A program made the translations under genes and the position numbers. A stretch of DNA of 64,000 nucleotides from a virus: IMG/VR virus record IMGVR_UViG_3300020463_000008, positions 1-64,000 of that record. The stretch is one strand, 5' to 3'. Below the pieces are notes generated by a model. That model did no database searches and was not told the origin of the DNA. It saw nothing but the letters and a program-made list of their open reading frames with translations. How positions within the stretch are numbered: position 1 is the first letter of the stretch; each line of letters opens with the position of its first letter. Positions 6,974 to 15,416 of the stretch are shown piece by piece.

Positions 6974-7504
6974 TTATCCTGTTGGGGTTATACTCTTCCA
7001 ACCGAGTTGTTTAACTTCTGGATCCACTTTAGTCATCACATTAAGTAAATCCTGCTTTTCTAATTGATACACTTCCCAGAATTTAGGATCGTGTTCTTTA
7101 ATACTAAATGTGTTATGTATCAAATCAAAAACTTTAATAGTCTGGACTTCTTTACTTTCTTTAGCAAGTCTATCTCTTTCAATAGCTTTTCTCTGTGCCC
7201 TATTACCATCTTCTGGTTTGGCTGTATCAGTTAATCCTTTAACTAATCTTGCAACTTCATCACCAAAAAACTTTTCTATTTCTTCGTGTGTTGCTTCAGT
7301 ATCTTCTACAGTATCATGTAGAAGTGCAGCCATAAACATATCCTCAGTAGTATTTTTATAATGGTCTTTCAATAAATTTGCCACAGCCATTGGATGTGTA
7401 ATGTAATCCTCGCCTGTGTATTTTCTCTTCTGACCTTTATGTGCGTTGGTCGCATAAGTTGCAGCAGTATTAATTCTATCTGAGTATATTCCTTTATGAA
7501 GCAA
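6974..7504 (-). CDS. MESH1-like ppGpp hydrolase (HD domain)
   Basis: The 176-aa protein is a single-domain SpoT/RelA hydrolase homologue. The metal-binding set is visible: His22 in AHKGQKRK, His37 in THPMAV, His63-Asp64 in ALLHDTVEDT and Asp127 in TIKVFDLIHN. There is no synthetase or TGS domain, so it should only remove pyrophosphate from (p)ppGpp and so relieve the stringent response. It overlaps the HAD nucleotidase gene upstream and lies near mazG; together these would keep nucleotide pools and growth signalling favourable in starved cells. Confidence 0.85.
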   Translation of the reverse strand: MLHKGIYSDRINTAATYATNAHKGQKRKYTGEDYITHPMAVANLLKDHYKNTTEDMFMAALLHDTVEDTEATHEEIEKFFGDEVARLVKGLTDTAKPEDGNRAQRKAIERDRLAKESKEVQTIKVFDLIHNTFSIKEHDPKFWEVYQLEKQDLLNVMTKVDPEVKQLGWKSITPTG

Positions 7505-8024
7505 TTGACACCTCTCTGTTTGTCATATGTAAGTCAGCGATGACTTTTTGTAATAGAGTAAGAGTATCAATTACATTTTTATGTACAACTCCTACTCCTC
7601 CATTTTGATTAAAGTATTGAACACAAGTAAGTTGGTCATCAATTAAGATGTCATACTCAGAACCATAAGTTCCTTTTTCTGTTCTACCTTTAACAAAATT
7701 TGTTTTCAAATCACTCATACCATTATTAATCAACCATTTTCTTTTCTGTTTTACAGACTCAGAATATTGGTCATCACTTAATGTATGAACACTTGATAAG
7801 ATTTGGATTTCATATCCGTGCTTATCAGCTATCTGTCTTACAGATGATACCAACTCATCCATGTTTACTGTTCTAGGAAGATTTTCAAAGATTTTATTAT
7901 TCATAACTTCATCTCTAAACTCTTCATATATAAAAGAGTGTCTTCCATTTCTGAAATAGTAATCATCGAAGTTGGCTAAAACACCATCCATATCCAGATA
8001 TATTATTTTATTTTTCTTATTCAT
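7494..8024 (-). CDS. HAD 5'-(deoxy)nucleotidase-like protein, leaderless start
   Basis: The 176-aa protein begins with the HAD motif DMDGVLANFDDYY (about residues 11-23), typical of NT5C-type 5'-deoxyribonucleotidases, and ends the core with YDILIDDQLTCVQYF, the second acidic motif. It probably dephosphorylates (deoxy)nucleoside monophosphates or a related phosphate ester. The ATG at 8022-8024 lacks a Shine-Dalgarno and lies 6 nt downstream of the -10 of P3, predicting a leaderless message. It overlaps the ppGpp hydrolase gene by 11 bp. Confidence 0.85.
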   Translation of the reverse strand: MNKKNKIIYLDMDGVLANFDDYYFRNGRHSFIYEEFRDEVMNNKIFENLPRTVNMDELVSSVRQIADKHGYEIQILSSVHTLSDDQYSESVKQKRKWLINNGMSDLKTNFVKGRTEKGTYGSEYDILIDDQLTCVQYFNQNGGVGVVHKNVIDTLTLLQKVIADLHMTNREVSIAS

Positions 8025-8030
8025 ACAGTA

Positions 8031-8059
8031 ATTCTACTATATTTTACAGCAAAAGTAAA
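8031..8059 (-). promoter_or_regulatory. Sigma70-like promoter (P3), leaderless type
   Basis: The -35 TTTACT (8054-8059) and the -10 TAGAAT (8031-8036) are 17 bp apart, with a spacer TTTGCTGTAAAATATAG that differs from the AAGTTTTTT type. Upstream lies AAAAAAGTGAAATAATGC, nearly repeated before P7. The ATG of the nucleotidase gene is 6 nt from the -10. Confidence 0.8.
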
Positions 8060-8099
8060 GCATTATTTCACTTTTTTTTAAAATAATTAGTTAATAAAA

Positions 8100-8495
8100 T
8101 CAGTCACTTAGGAAGTCTTTTAAATTTGGGGGAGAAAAGTTCTTAGATTTAAGGACTTTTCCTGTCTCAGGATCCTTTTTTGTGGGGAATTTAGAGTAGT
8201 TCGAACGACCTACCTCTGCGAATGCCTTCTCAACATCCATACCTTTTGAGTGGGCATAACCAGCAGCAACCCATATTAAGTCGCATACTGCATCTAGTTG
8301 TTCTACCTCATCGCCTTTTTGATATGCTTCTTTAAATTCTTCATACTCTTCTGTAATTAGATTAGCATATAATTGTGCTTGTGGTCTAACACCATGGGAA
8401 ATATCTGCAGGACATTTTTGACCTGCTATTTCCATCCATTCTTTAACCATTTTAAATGGTTGTTTATTTAAAAATAATTTACTTATCCCATCCAT
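8100..8495 (-). CDS. mazG: MazG-like nucleotide pyrophosphohydrolase
   Basis: The 131-aa protein has the MazG metal-binding signature LITEEYEEFKEA followed by the second acidic helix EQLDAVCDLIWVAAGYA. Phage MazG enzymes hydrolyse deoxynucleoside triphosphates, and a role in host (p)ppGpp control has been proposed but is debated. I prefer the start at 8495 (MDGISK) rather than 8519 because AAGGAG lies upstream at good spacing. It overlaps the 3' end of the upstream 94-aa gene. With the ppGpp hydrolase two genes downstream it suggests a nucleotide and alarmone control module. Confidence 0.9.
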   Translation of the reverse strand: MDGISKLFLNKQPFKMVKEWMEIAGQKCPADISHGVRPQAQLYANLITEEYEEFKEAYQKGDEVEQLDAVCDLIWVAAGYAHSKGMDVEKAFAEVGRSNYSKFPTKKDPETGKVLKSKNFSPPNLKDFLSD

Positions 8496-8763
8496 CAAAT
8501 AACTCCTTTGGCATGCCACTTTCTTCCCATGGCTCTAGTTTTCTTTTTGGTACTCTTTTCCTTTGACCATTCTCTAACACTTCGTCAGTGTATAAGTCTT
8601 GTCCAGGAACAGCATGTGTAGTCATAGTAGAAGATGTCTCGCTATCATACATTTGAGCCAAACGATCGTATGCCTGTTTTAAATTGGCAAGTTCTGTTTC
8701 TAACTCTTTAATCCTTTTCTTATCAGAAGGATTTTCAAACATTTCTAATTGTTCTTCAGACAT
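8479..8763 (-). CDS. Coiled-coil protein of unknown function, 94 aa
   Basis: Residues about 12-40 (DKKRIKELETELANLKQAYD) form a coiled coil. The rest is polar, with a basic stretch GQRKRVPKRK and a Trp-containing C-terminus. There are no membrane segments. The start overlaps the end of the fabF-like gene by 8 bp, and its stop lies inside the mazG start. Function is unknown. Confidence 0.7.
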   Translation of the reverse strand: MSEEQLEMFENPSDKKRIKELETELANLKQAYDRLAQMYDSETSSTMTTHAVPGQDLYTDEVLENGQRKRVPKRKLEPWEESGMPKELFDGWDK

Positions 8764-9952
8764 TTACTTCTATGACTTGCGACATACACTTACCACCAAA
8801 ACCAAAACTATTATTCAACATAGTTCTTTTCTTTTGCTCTTCAGGATAAATATCGTTTTCCCTCAGTAAAGTTCCGTGTATATCTATTTTAGATTCTTTT
8901 AAATTTTGAATATGTGGTACTACACCATTCCTCATGCTTTCAATAGCATAGCAACCCTCAAGAATACCAGATGCTGCAAGTGTGTGACCAATTTTACTTT
9001 TTGGTGCCCACATTTTAGTTCCTGGCATTATTTCAGAAACAGCTTCGTATTCAATAGGATCTCCTGCTATTGTACTTGTACCATGCGTACATACATAATC
9101 AACATTATCTACACCAGCATGTTTCATAGCATCTTGCATTGAAGTACGAGTACCAGTTCCTTCTGGGTTTACCATATCAACAGCATCAGATGCCATACCT
9201 GCTTTGTGTAATTTAGCATAAGATGTAGAGCCAAACTCTTTCATCTTTTCTTCTGATTGTAATATCATACAAGCACCACCATCTCCCATTAAGAATCCTT
9301 GTCTCCTATCGTCAAATGGCATTGACCAGTTTGCTAATGCACCTAGACAAGCGAAGTATTTAATTCCCATAGGGAAGTTAGCACAATCACCTGCTGTACA
9401 AATTACATAATCATATTCATCTACTAGTCGCATAGCATAATCAATATTGACCATTCCTGTAGCACAGGATGCGAAAGTTGCTGTAGATAAACCTTTAAAT
9501 CCATAGTAAGAAGTAATATGCATACAACCCATATCAGGGATTCTATTTACTGCTCTACGAGCATTACCTCTTTTCATGTACTTAATATATTCAAAGTACA
9601 CATCAATTCCTTCAGTATCGTTTGAAACAGTACTGGCAAGACAAGCAACATTTGGTTTGCGTTCTATACCTGCCATTTGCATAGCCTGTTCTGTTGTATT
9701 GCTCATCATCTTTTGAGCATTCGTCATACTTCTCCACATCTTTTTATCAAAGCCATCAGGCATGATAATTCTTTCTTCATCATGCATCGCTCCTCGATGT
9801 ATTACTAAGTGGAAAATTTCTTCTACTTGTTTTGCCATGCCAGGGATCTCACGACTGTAATCGTTTCCATCTAGCATTTTGTCGAAACACTCGTTAGGAC
9901 TTATTCCTAAGGCATCCGACATTCCATAACCAACCACATGCACAGGTTTCAT
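8756..9952 (-). CDS. fabF: Beta-ketoacyl-ACP synthase (KAS I/II, FabB/FabF)
   Basis: The 398-aa protein is full length for a condensing enzyme of type II fatty-acid synthesis. The Cys-His-His triad is intact: Cys163 in TFASCATGM, His290 in CTHGTSTIAGD and His323 in PKSKIGHTLAASG. The C-terminal NNSFGFGGKC is also canonical. It condenses malonyl-ACP with an acyl-ACP, extending the chain by two carbons. Within the window it can be matched with FabI (14392), AcpS (13407), a MaoC dehydratase (35946), an ACP domain (43440) and a desaturase (12523). FabD and FabG are not seen here. Confidence 0.95.
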   Translation of the reverse strand: MKPVHVVGYGMSDALGISPNECFDKMLDGNDYSREIPGMAKQVEEIFHLVIHRGAMHDEERIIMPDGFDKKMWRSMTNAQKMMSNTTEQAMQMAGIERKPNVACLASTVSNDTEGIDVYFEYIKYMKRGNARRAVNRIPDMGCMHITSYYGFKGLSTATFASCATGMVNIDYAMRLVDEYDYVICTAGDCANFPMGIKYFACLGALANWSMPFDDRRQGFLMGDGGACMILQSEEKMKEFGSTSYAKLHKAGMASDAVDMVNPEGTGTRTSMQDAMKHAGVDNVDYVCTHGTSTIAGDPIEYEAVSEIMPGTKMWAPKSKIGHTLAASGILEGCYAIESMRNGVVPHIQNLKESKIDIHGTLLRENDIYPEEQKKRTMLNNSFGFGGKCMSQVIEVNV

Positions 9953-10260
9953 AAATATACTCCATAATTTGTATCCAGCATTAGTGCTGGAGGTTCTTCG
10001 TATTCGTCTTCTTGCTCTGGTTCTACCCAGAGAGTTTCACAATAAAATTCATATCCCTTTAGTTCTAGATTATCCCCAAATATTGGGTCGTCTCTAAATC
10101 TATTCTTCTCCATCAATTGGTCAACAATAATTACTTTATTTTCAAATAAGTATTGTTGGCAATGGTTTATACTTGGAAACTTCATCATAAAATCAGTCTT
10201 GGCTGTTTGGGTGACACCCTCGTACCATAATATTGCAGTCAAAATTATAAATGTTTTCAC
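9949..10260 (-). CDS. Small secreted cysteine-containing protein, 103 aa
   Basis: A short hydrophobic N-terminus (MKTFIILTAILWYEG) looks like a signal peptide or anchor. The body is acidic with two Cys, one in INHCQQYLF and one in FYCETLW, which could form a disulfide in the periplasm. The plan resembles the 99-aa protein at 17979-18278. It overlaps fabF by 4 bp (ATGA). Function is unknown. Confidence 0.65.
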   Translation of the reverse strand: MKTFIILTAILWYEGVTQTAKTDFMMKFPSINHCQQYLFENKVIIVDQLMEKNRFRDDPIFGDNLELKGYEFYCETLWVEPEQEDEYEEPPALMLDTNYGVYL

Positions 10261-11285
10261 TTAGGATATTTCTTTCTATACTCATCTTCTATGTTAATTA
10301 AACTTTGCATTACATTACCGAAAACCAATTTAAATCTACTTCCAGGTTTTTCTATAAACTCGTCATAGTCCAATCCTTGGTCAGCAAGCATCTTACCTTT
10401 TTCTTGCCCTCGTTCTAGTAATCTATTTGATAGATAAACATCTTCTGCTTCTTTCCATGACATGCCTTTAGCATTATGTCCTAGATGTTTTTCTAATTTA
10501 TCTTTTAGTTGCTCCCCATCAAATACAGTCTCTGGTACATTTTCATTAGTCTCTTTATTATATAGGCACGAAAATAAACCCTCATGTAATCTCGAACCAT
10601 ATTTAACAGTTCTATTATCAGTTTCCATATCAGCATAACCAAATCGTTCTAAAGTTTTTGCTAATTTATCCCATCCTTCGAACTCACCTTTTCTATTCAT
10701 AAATTCTATAGATATAGCGATACGAGGTTTATCAGAATTATGCCAAACTGAATGTGGCTGACCAACATTAATTAATCCAGGATATGACATTTGAATACTT
10801 AATTCTTCTTTCAAGTTTCCTTGATATCCTGGCAATATTCTTTCTCTTGGTATTATATATGTTAAATCTTTTTCAGGATCCCCTGATACATTACACATAT
10901 CAGAAGTCCAACTCTCTGCTTCTGATGCATCCCAATAAGTCATAATAGATGACTCTTCTTCATTAGGTCTCCATGGTTCATATATTCCAGGACTAACCTC
11001 TTCGAATGCCCAAGTCACTCTTCCCCAGTTTGGACGAACAGGACTATCAACATGTGGACTCATTCTATAATTAGGGTGGGCACGAAATATACTACAACCA
11101 TATGGCATTAGCATCATATCCCTCCATTGCTTCATCATTTCAATACGAAACCAGCTATTCCTTACACATATATTACCTCGTGCTGGATTGGCTCTCAGTG
11201 GCTCTAATATGCTATATAAATCCTCGTTAGTAATAGGTCTTTCAAGTGTGTCCTTTAATGACATGTAATATGGTTCATGCTTCAT
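10257..11285 (-). CDS. 2OG-Fe(II) oxygenase-like protein, 342 aa
   Basis: The first 210 residues have the double-stranded beta-helix signature: HVDSP gives the HxD metal pair (about residues 78-80) and PHSVWHNSDKPRIAISIEF gives the distal His and the 2-oxoglutarate-binding Arg. The C-terminal third has no recognisable domain and is rich in charged helices. A 260-aa relative follows immediately upstream (11282-12064), with an ATGA overlap. Substrate is unknown; protein, lipid or small-molecule hydroxylation are all possible. Confidence 0.75.
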   Translation of the reverse strand: MKHEPYYMSLKDTLERPITNEDLYSILEPLRANPARGNICVRNSWFRIEMMKQWRDMMLMPYGCSIFRAHPNYRMSPHVDSPVRPNWGRVTWAFEEVSPGIYEPWRPNEEESSIMTYWDASEAESWTSDMCNVSGDPEKDLTYIIPRERILPGYQGNLKEELSIQMSYPGLINVGQPHSVWHNSDKPRIAISIEFMNRKGEFEGWDKLAKTLERFGYADMETDNRTVKYGSRLHEGLFSCLYNKETNENVPETVFDGEQLKDKLEKHLGHNAKGMSWKEAEDVYLSNRLLERGQEKGKMLADQGLDYDEFIEKPGSRFKLVFGNVMQSLINIEDEYRKKYPK

Positions 11286-12064
11286 GATCTACTCCAAGTA
11301 AATTCTCCATCAGGTTTTACTTCTGCCGAGATGGGTGATGGGTTATCCTCTTTTATAAAATGGTGTCCCATTCTTTTTTCTATTGCTGTCCACTCATGTA
11401 TTCTTGACCCAGTTCTTTTATCTCTAAAGTCAATTGATATAGTATAAGTTTCTTTCTCACCATCATATATCATACTGTGAGCACAGTCAGGTCCAGCTAC
11501 ACATACGATGGATGCTTCACCCATCTGTGTATCAAAATGTTTTTTAACTTTTGGTCGAGTTTCGTCATCAAATTCTATCAAGTTAATATCGGTGTAAGGC
11601 ATCTTTGGATGCTTTACTTTATTTCTTCTTTCCATTACACATTCTTTTGGATCCCAGAATGCCATACTCTTGTCAGCATTGTTTTCTAAATTTACAGGAA
11701 AGTTTAATCGCCAATAATATTCATGGCTGTAATCTATATAATCTATGTGGGGTCTTAGGGAATATCCTGGAGGAGAAACAAAAATAGTTCCTACGAGTGC
11801 TGGAGACATCATGTTTCTGTCTAGCCATTTTATAAACTCTGGACTGAACTTTGTATTCTTAATCCATAAGTTTGCTACGAATCCATATGCAGCATATGAG
11901 TATGAAGATTTATCCGTGTACCAAAGGTCAGGGATTAATTCTTCTTTCCTCTGTGCCCAGTCTCCACTTTCTTTATCGTATCTTGCTATTTGAGTTGCTA
12001 ACTCTTGTGGTGTCAATGGGAATGGCACATCTTTTAGTGCTACATGATATGGTGGTCTAAACAT
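11282..12064 (-). CDS. 2OG-Fe(II) oxygenase-like protein, possibly inactive
   Basis: The 260-aa protein resembles its neighbour at 10257-11285. It keeps the HxD pair in LRPHIDYID and the distal His in DCAHSMIYDG. The Arg expected to bind 2-oxoglutarate in the last strand is not seen: the aligned segment is KETYTISIDFRD rather than KPRIAISIEF. Either another residue serves or the protein has lost catalysis. The pair probably arose by duplication and both begin with a similar YHVALKD / YYMSLKD motif. Confidence 0.7.
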   Translation of the reverse strand: MFRPPYHVALKDVPFPLTPQELATQIARYDKESGDWAQRKEELIPDLWYTDKSSYSYAAYGFVANLWIKNTKFSPEFIKWLDRNMMSPALVGTIFVSPPGYSLRPHIDYIDYSHEYYWRLNFPVNLENNADKSMAFWDPKECVMERRNKVKHPKMPYTDINLIEFDDETRPKVKKHFDTQMGEASIVCVAGPDCAHSMIYDGEKETYTISIDFRDKRTGSRIHEWTAIEKRMGHHFIKEDNPSPISAEVKPDGEFTWSRS

Positions 12065-12354
12065 TATTTTTTCTTTGTAGTCTTAGGTTTCTTTTTTTGG
12101 AATCCATGTTTTTTTCTCACATACTCTTTTGTATCTTGCCAAATGTGTTCTAAGTAAAATTCTTCATCAGCGAAGAAATTATGAAACTTAACCATAACTG
12201 CTCCTGTCCAATTATAAAATCTCTTAAAGATTTTACCTTGGATTCTTTTTAGGGCACTTCCTCGTGGCATTACCCAACCTAATATGAAAGCTATTGATGA
12301 AAATGTTAGTGTTATGATATATTCTATTAAATAAGTTTCGACATTATAGTCCAT
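12064..12354 (-). CDS. Membrane protein with basic tail, 96 aa
   Basis: One membrane helix (YLIEYIITLTFSSIAFILGW) is followed by a long basic region ending KKKPKTTKKK. I prefer the start at 12354 (MDYNVET) because GAAAGGAAA lies just upstream; the longer frame to 12420 has no ribosome site and covers a hairpin. The gene overlaps the oxygenase gene downstream by one base. Function is unknown. Confidence 0.65.
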   Translation of the reverse strand: MDYNVETYLIEYIITLTFSSIAFILGWVMPRGSALKRIQGKIFKRFYNWTGAVMVKFHNFFADEEFYLEHIWQDTKEYVRKKHGFQKKKPKTTKKK

Positions 12355-12522
12355 TATGTTTCCTTTCAATTTACAAGTGGTGGTTTTTGATAAAGCAGGA
12401 ACCACCAAACTGCTCGTCATAATCCTTCTGATAGGAGAGTTAAATTTCAGGATAGAAACAACTCACTGAATTAAGCTACTTTCCTTGCTCTCTTTTAGTG
12501 TAGCATTCAGTATGACGAAACT
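12355..12522 (-). other. Structured intergenic region with two hairpins
   Basis: This 168-bp gap has no convincing ORF. One hairpin has an 8-bp stem (TGGTGGTT at 12378-12385 with AACCACCA at 12400-12407). The other has a 12-bp stem interrupted by a 3-nt bulge (ACTGAAT 12465-12471 and GCTAC 12475-12479 with GTAGCATTCAGT 12500-12511) and a 20-nt loop. Neither is followed by a run of U on the minus strand, so simple terminators are unlikely. They may form a structured leader or a processed 3' end of the desaturase message. Confidence 0.55.
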
Positions 12523-13470
12523 CTATATTCTACTTCTATTTATATTCACTGCACCAATCTTTTCCAGGAATATAATAAAATATTGTGTAGGATCGTTTAA
12601 TCCTTTTCCGAAACTAGGATCTTTTGGATTGCTATGATGATACTCATGAGATCCTTCACCCCAGTTTATGAAACTTAAATACCATGGGACATTACGAATA
12701 TGTTGCTTTCCTCTTTTATCACTATGTTGCCAAGCATTAGTAATCCCCATTGACCATTGTCCTAAACCTGCACCAGCAAATGCTGCCCATGCAAAATTAA
12801 TTCCCCACTCTTGAATGTATAAGTATGGACCATCGTACCAATAAAAATGCGTTAAGTAATACCACAACTCTGGTAGCATAACTCCTAGTCCATTGGTGTA
12901 TGTTTCTACAATAATTCCCCATAACAACATTAATAAGTAAGCACCGAATATAGTAATACACATTGATTTAAAACTATTATCATGGTACCATCTAGCAGTT
13001 TCATTTCTAAGTAATCCTCTTGTAAATCTTAATGGTACATTTTCAAATGGTACATCCCATCTATGAGTTAAGGATCTTAAGAAACCAATTTGATGTGGAC
13101 TGTGTGGATCTCTTTCCTCGTCTAGATATACATGATGCATTCGATGTATTATTGCCCATGCTAATGGACTTCCGATGTTGCTTACTATACAAAGAGAGCA
13201 GAAGAAGTGTTCTAGCCATTTCCATTTTACAGTAATACTGTTGTGAGATAAACTACGATGTGCATATATTGTTATCGCCATTGCTCCAAAGAACCACCAT
13301 GCAAGAACATAAGGTACTAAGTCCCAACGACCAAATACTATTATCCCTAACAGGCACAACTGTGTCCACCACCAGTACCTGATACGAAAATTTATTTTAT
13401 AGGTTGTTAAGTGTTCGTCTCTAAAATTACTGAACCAATTACGCAACCTTTGAAATCCGATATTGAACAA
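12523..13470 (-). CDS. Fatty acid desaturase, membrane di-iron type
   Basis: The 315-aa protein has the three histidine boxes of delta-9 acyl desaturases: AHRSLSHN (HRxxxH), HRMHHVYLDEERDPHSPH and GSHEYHHSNP, separated by several membrane segments. It would introduce a double bond in acyl-CoA or lipid-bound acyl chains at the inner membrane. The best start is TTG at 13468-13470, because AGGAG lies 9 nt upstream and no ATG is available before residue 80; this gives a 64-bp overlap with acpS, implying coupled translation. It belongs with the phage fatty-acid genes. Confidence 0.92.
   Translation of the reverse strand: MFNIGFQRLRNWFSNFRDEHLTTYKINFRIRYWWWTQLCLLGIIVFGRWDLVPYVLAWWFFGAMAITIYAHRSLSHNSITVKWKWLEHFFCSLCIVSNIGSPLAWAIIHRMHHVYLDEERDPHSPHQIGFLRSLTHRWDVPFENVPLRFTRGLLRNETARWYHDNSFKSMCITIFGAYLLMLLWGIIVETYTNGLGVMLPELWYYLTHFYWYDGPYLYIQEWGINFAWAAFAGAGLGQWSMGITNAWQHSDKRGKQHIRNVPWYLSFINWGEGSHEYHHSNPKDPSFGKGLNDPTQYFIIFLEKIGAVNINRSRI
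12537..12544 (-). promoter_or_regulatory. Possible late promoter box TATAAATA
   Basis: The minus strand has an exact TATAAATA, the T4 late promoter core, within the last codons of the desaturase gene. If used, it would give a leader of about 170 nt holding both hairpins before the 96-aa membrane protein gene. The match is exact but short in AT-rich DNA. Confidence 0.3.
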
Positions 13471-13760
13471 TGTATGTTTACTCCTATTAATTTTTCAGCC
13501 ATCTCTTCACTTGGAACCAAGTTAGGAGAAATGTATGAGAACATTCTGGCTTCTTTCATACCAACGATAGGATGTTGTCTAGCTTTTACAAATGCTTCCT
13601 TTAACACCCACACCTTTGCTAGATAATTACATTTCTGTCTATCTAACAGTCCATTATATATTTCCAATTCTTTTTCAGATAAAATAGTTGTTGACCATTT
13701 ATCTCTGCGTCTCTCAAATCTAGATTCGAGAACCATGTCTATTCCATGCCCGATAATCAT
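13407..13760 (-). CDS. acpS: Holo-[acyl-carrier-protein] synthase AcpS
   Basis: The 117-aa protein transfers 4'-phosphopantetheine from CoA to the serine of an acyl carrier protein. GHGIDMV gives the metal-binding Asp8, and LAKVWVLKEAFVKA gives Glu55 and the catalytic Lys59 region. The length is standard for AcpS. It overlaps the desaturase start by 64 bp and is overlapped by the upstream 69-aa gene (ATGA). A likely substrate is the DSL-serine of the ACP domain in the protein at 43440-44411. Confidence 0.93.
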   Translation of the reverse strand: MIIGHGIDMVLESRFERRRDKWSTTILSEKELEIYNGLLDRQKCNYLAKVWVLKEAFVKARQHPIVGMKEARMFSYISPNLVPSEEMAEKLIGVNIHCSISDFKGCVIGSVILETNT

Positions 13761-13966
13761 ACACTATTCTCATAATGTTTTATCAGCATTTCTTTTTTCT
13801 CTTCAGCAGCAGCAATCTTTTCTAATTGCTTATCAACTTCAACCATAATTTCGGAGTGCTCTCCGATACCTACAGGATTCGCTAAGTACACTTGCATATT
13901 TGCATTTGCTGTAGCGATGTCTCCATCATACTTCTTAATTAATGCTTCCTTAATTAGATTTCTCAT
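13757..13966 (-). CDS. Conserved marine-phage small protein, 69 aa
   Basis: The protein is helical and contains NPVGIGEHSEIMVEVDKQLE, a motif I recall from T4-like marine phages (YLxNPVGIGEH). No function is assigned. It overlaps both neighbours, acpS downstream and the 150-aa gene upstream. Confidence 0.7.
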   Translation of the reverse strand: MRNLIKEALIKKYDGDIATANANMQVYLANPVGIGEHSEIMVEVDKQLEKIAAAEEKKEMLIKHYENSV

Positions 13967-14402
13967 CTCTTTCCTCCAGTATTGACAGCTCTCCTTTTTC
14001 AGGATCTACTGCGTATTTTATATTGTTAATCGTTTCAGTATCCATTTTTTGAGTTTCATGAATATCCCAAGCGACTCCCCTTACACCTTTTTGAAAAAAT
14101 CCAGGTTTGCCTTTATGGTCTTCAAGTACAACTTGGCAATATATTTTATGCTCTTCTATACTTGCCTGATTTGCATGAGCATCAGGTGCTGGTCTTTTTT
14201 CTTCTTTATCTTCCTCGAAGTGTATTTGTCTCTGTACATCAAGTTGATATAAAACATGATTAACAAAGTATCTAATAATTCCTTCGTCAAATAATTCATC
14301 TACTTTGTCAACTGAAGTATTCATAACAAAACCATTCAGTTGCATTTTAATCTTATTGTCTTTAAGTGTTGCCCACTTTCTATTTACTACATTACAAGTC
14401 AT
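13950..14402 (-). CDS. Hypothetical protein, 150 aa
   Basis: I do not recognise this protein. It is soluble and acidic with a central charged linker (FEEDKEEKRPAPDAHANQ) between two probable folded parts. It overlaps fabI upstream by 11 bp and the 69-aa gene downstream by 17 bp, so it sits inside the fatty-acid gene block. Confidence 0.65.
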   Translation of the reverse strand: MTCNVVNRKWATLKDNKIKMQLNGFVMNTSVDKVDELFDEGIIRYFVNHVLYQLDVQRQIHFEEDKEEKRPAPDAHANQASIEEHKIYCQVVLEDHKGKPGFFQKGVRGVAWDIHETQKMDTETINNIKYAVDPEKGELSILEERDEKSN

Positions 14403-15153
14403 CTAAACTCGGTGCTCCAATAATATTATAACCACAATCTACATAATGCGTTTCACCTGTCACACCAGAAGATAGGTCACTTAAAAAATAATATGCACTT
14501 CCTGCTAAATCATCGAGAGTTATATTTCGCTTCATAGCATTTACACCCTCAGCATACTTTAGCATATCCTTGCTACCTTTTACAGCCATAGCACTTGCTG
14601 TTTTAATTACACCAGCAGATATACAATTTACTCTTACACCATTACTGGCTACATCTTTTGCTAAGTATCTAACTGTAGATTCTAGTGCTGCTTTTACTAC
14701 ACCCATTACATTATAATTATCATAAACCCTACGAGCTCCATCATAACTGAGTGTCAAATAAGCACCACCCTCATTCATATATAGTAAACTATGCTTCACG
14801 ATTTGTATTAGAGAATAACATCCTACTGTCAAAGACTCAGAAAAGTTTTCTTGACTAATATCATAAAACTTTCCATCTAGTTCAGTAAAGTCAGTCATAC
14901 TCATTGCATGTACTACATAATCAATACTTTTAAAATGTTGCTTTATTTCCATAAAACAATTTCTTACATCCATAGCATTAGTGACATCGCACTTAACTGT
15001 ATGAGCCATAGGTGAAAGTCTAGTTATCTTTTTCTGTACTGAATTGTTTGGATAGGTAAAGATACATGTATATCCTTCGTCAATAAGTTTATTGGCGATA
15101 CCCCAAGCGATCGAGCGACTGTTCGCCACTCCCATAACAACAGCTATTTTCAT
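14392..15153 (-). CDS. fabI: Enoyl-ACP reductase FabI
   Basis: The 253-aa short-chain dehydrogenase follows FabI rather than FabG. The N-terminal MGVANSRSIAWGIA is the FabI cofactor loop, and YDNYNVMGVVKAALES gives the catalytic Tyr147 and Lys154, with the second FabI tyrosine Tyr137 in TLSYDGARR. It reduces enoyl-ACP with NAD(P)H, the last step of each elongation cycle. It is triclosan-target class, full length, with no truncation. The start overlaps the 88-aa gene upstream (ATGA). Confidence 0.95.
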   Translation of the reverse strand: MKIAVVMGVANSRSIAWGIANKLIDEGYTCIFTYPNNSVQKKITRLSPMAHTVKCDVTNAMDVRNCFMEIKQHFKSIDYVVHAMSMTDFTELDGKFYDISQENFSESLTVGCYSLIQIVKHSLLYMNEGGAYLTLSYDGARRVYDNYNVMGVVKAALESTVRYLAKDVASNGVRVNCISAGVIKTASAMAVKGSKDMLKYAEGVNAMKRNITLDDLAGSAYYFLSDLSSGVTGETHYVDCGYNIIGAPSLDDL

Positions 15154-15416
15154 CTATGATTATTAATTCTAACAGTTTTATCAGTTGCGTTTAATGCATC
15201 AATGTTAGGAAAGACGCATGACCAAAATTCATTAGTCCATGTTTGTGTAGTTTCATCATAAACATCAAATTGGACTTCTGCTATTTCTGCAGTTAAATCT
15301 TTTCTATAAGAAACTATCAGCTGAGATTCTTTACAGACTCTCACTTCAGCATGATAATCCTTAGCATTATCAATATCATGTAGAGTAGTGACTCTTTCTG
15401 ATAATGGTAGTGTCAT
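15150..15416 (-). CDS. Hypothetical protein, 88 aa
   Basis: A beta-rich, soluble small protein with several Trp near the C-terminus (TTQTWTNEFWSCVFPN). It overlaps fabI downstream and the 175-aa gene upstream by 4 bp each. I see no known motif. Confidence 0.65.
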   Translation of the reverse strand: MTLPLSERVTTLHDIDNAKDYHAEVRVCKESQLIVSYRKDLTAEIAEVQFDVYDETTQTWTNEFWSCVFPNIDALNATDKTVRINNHR

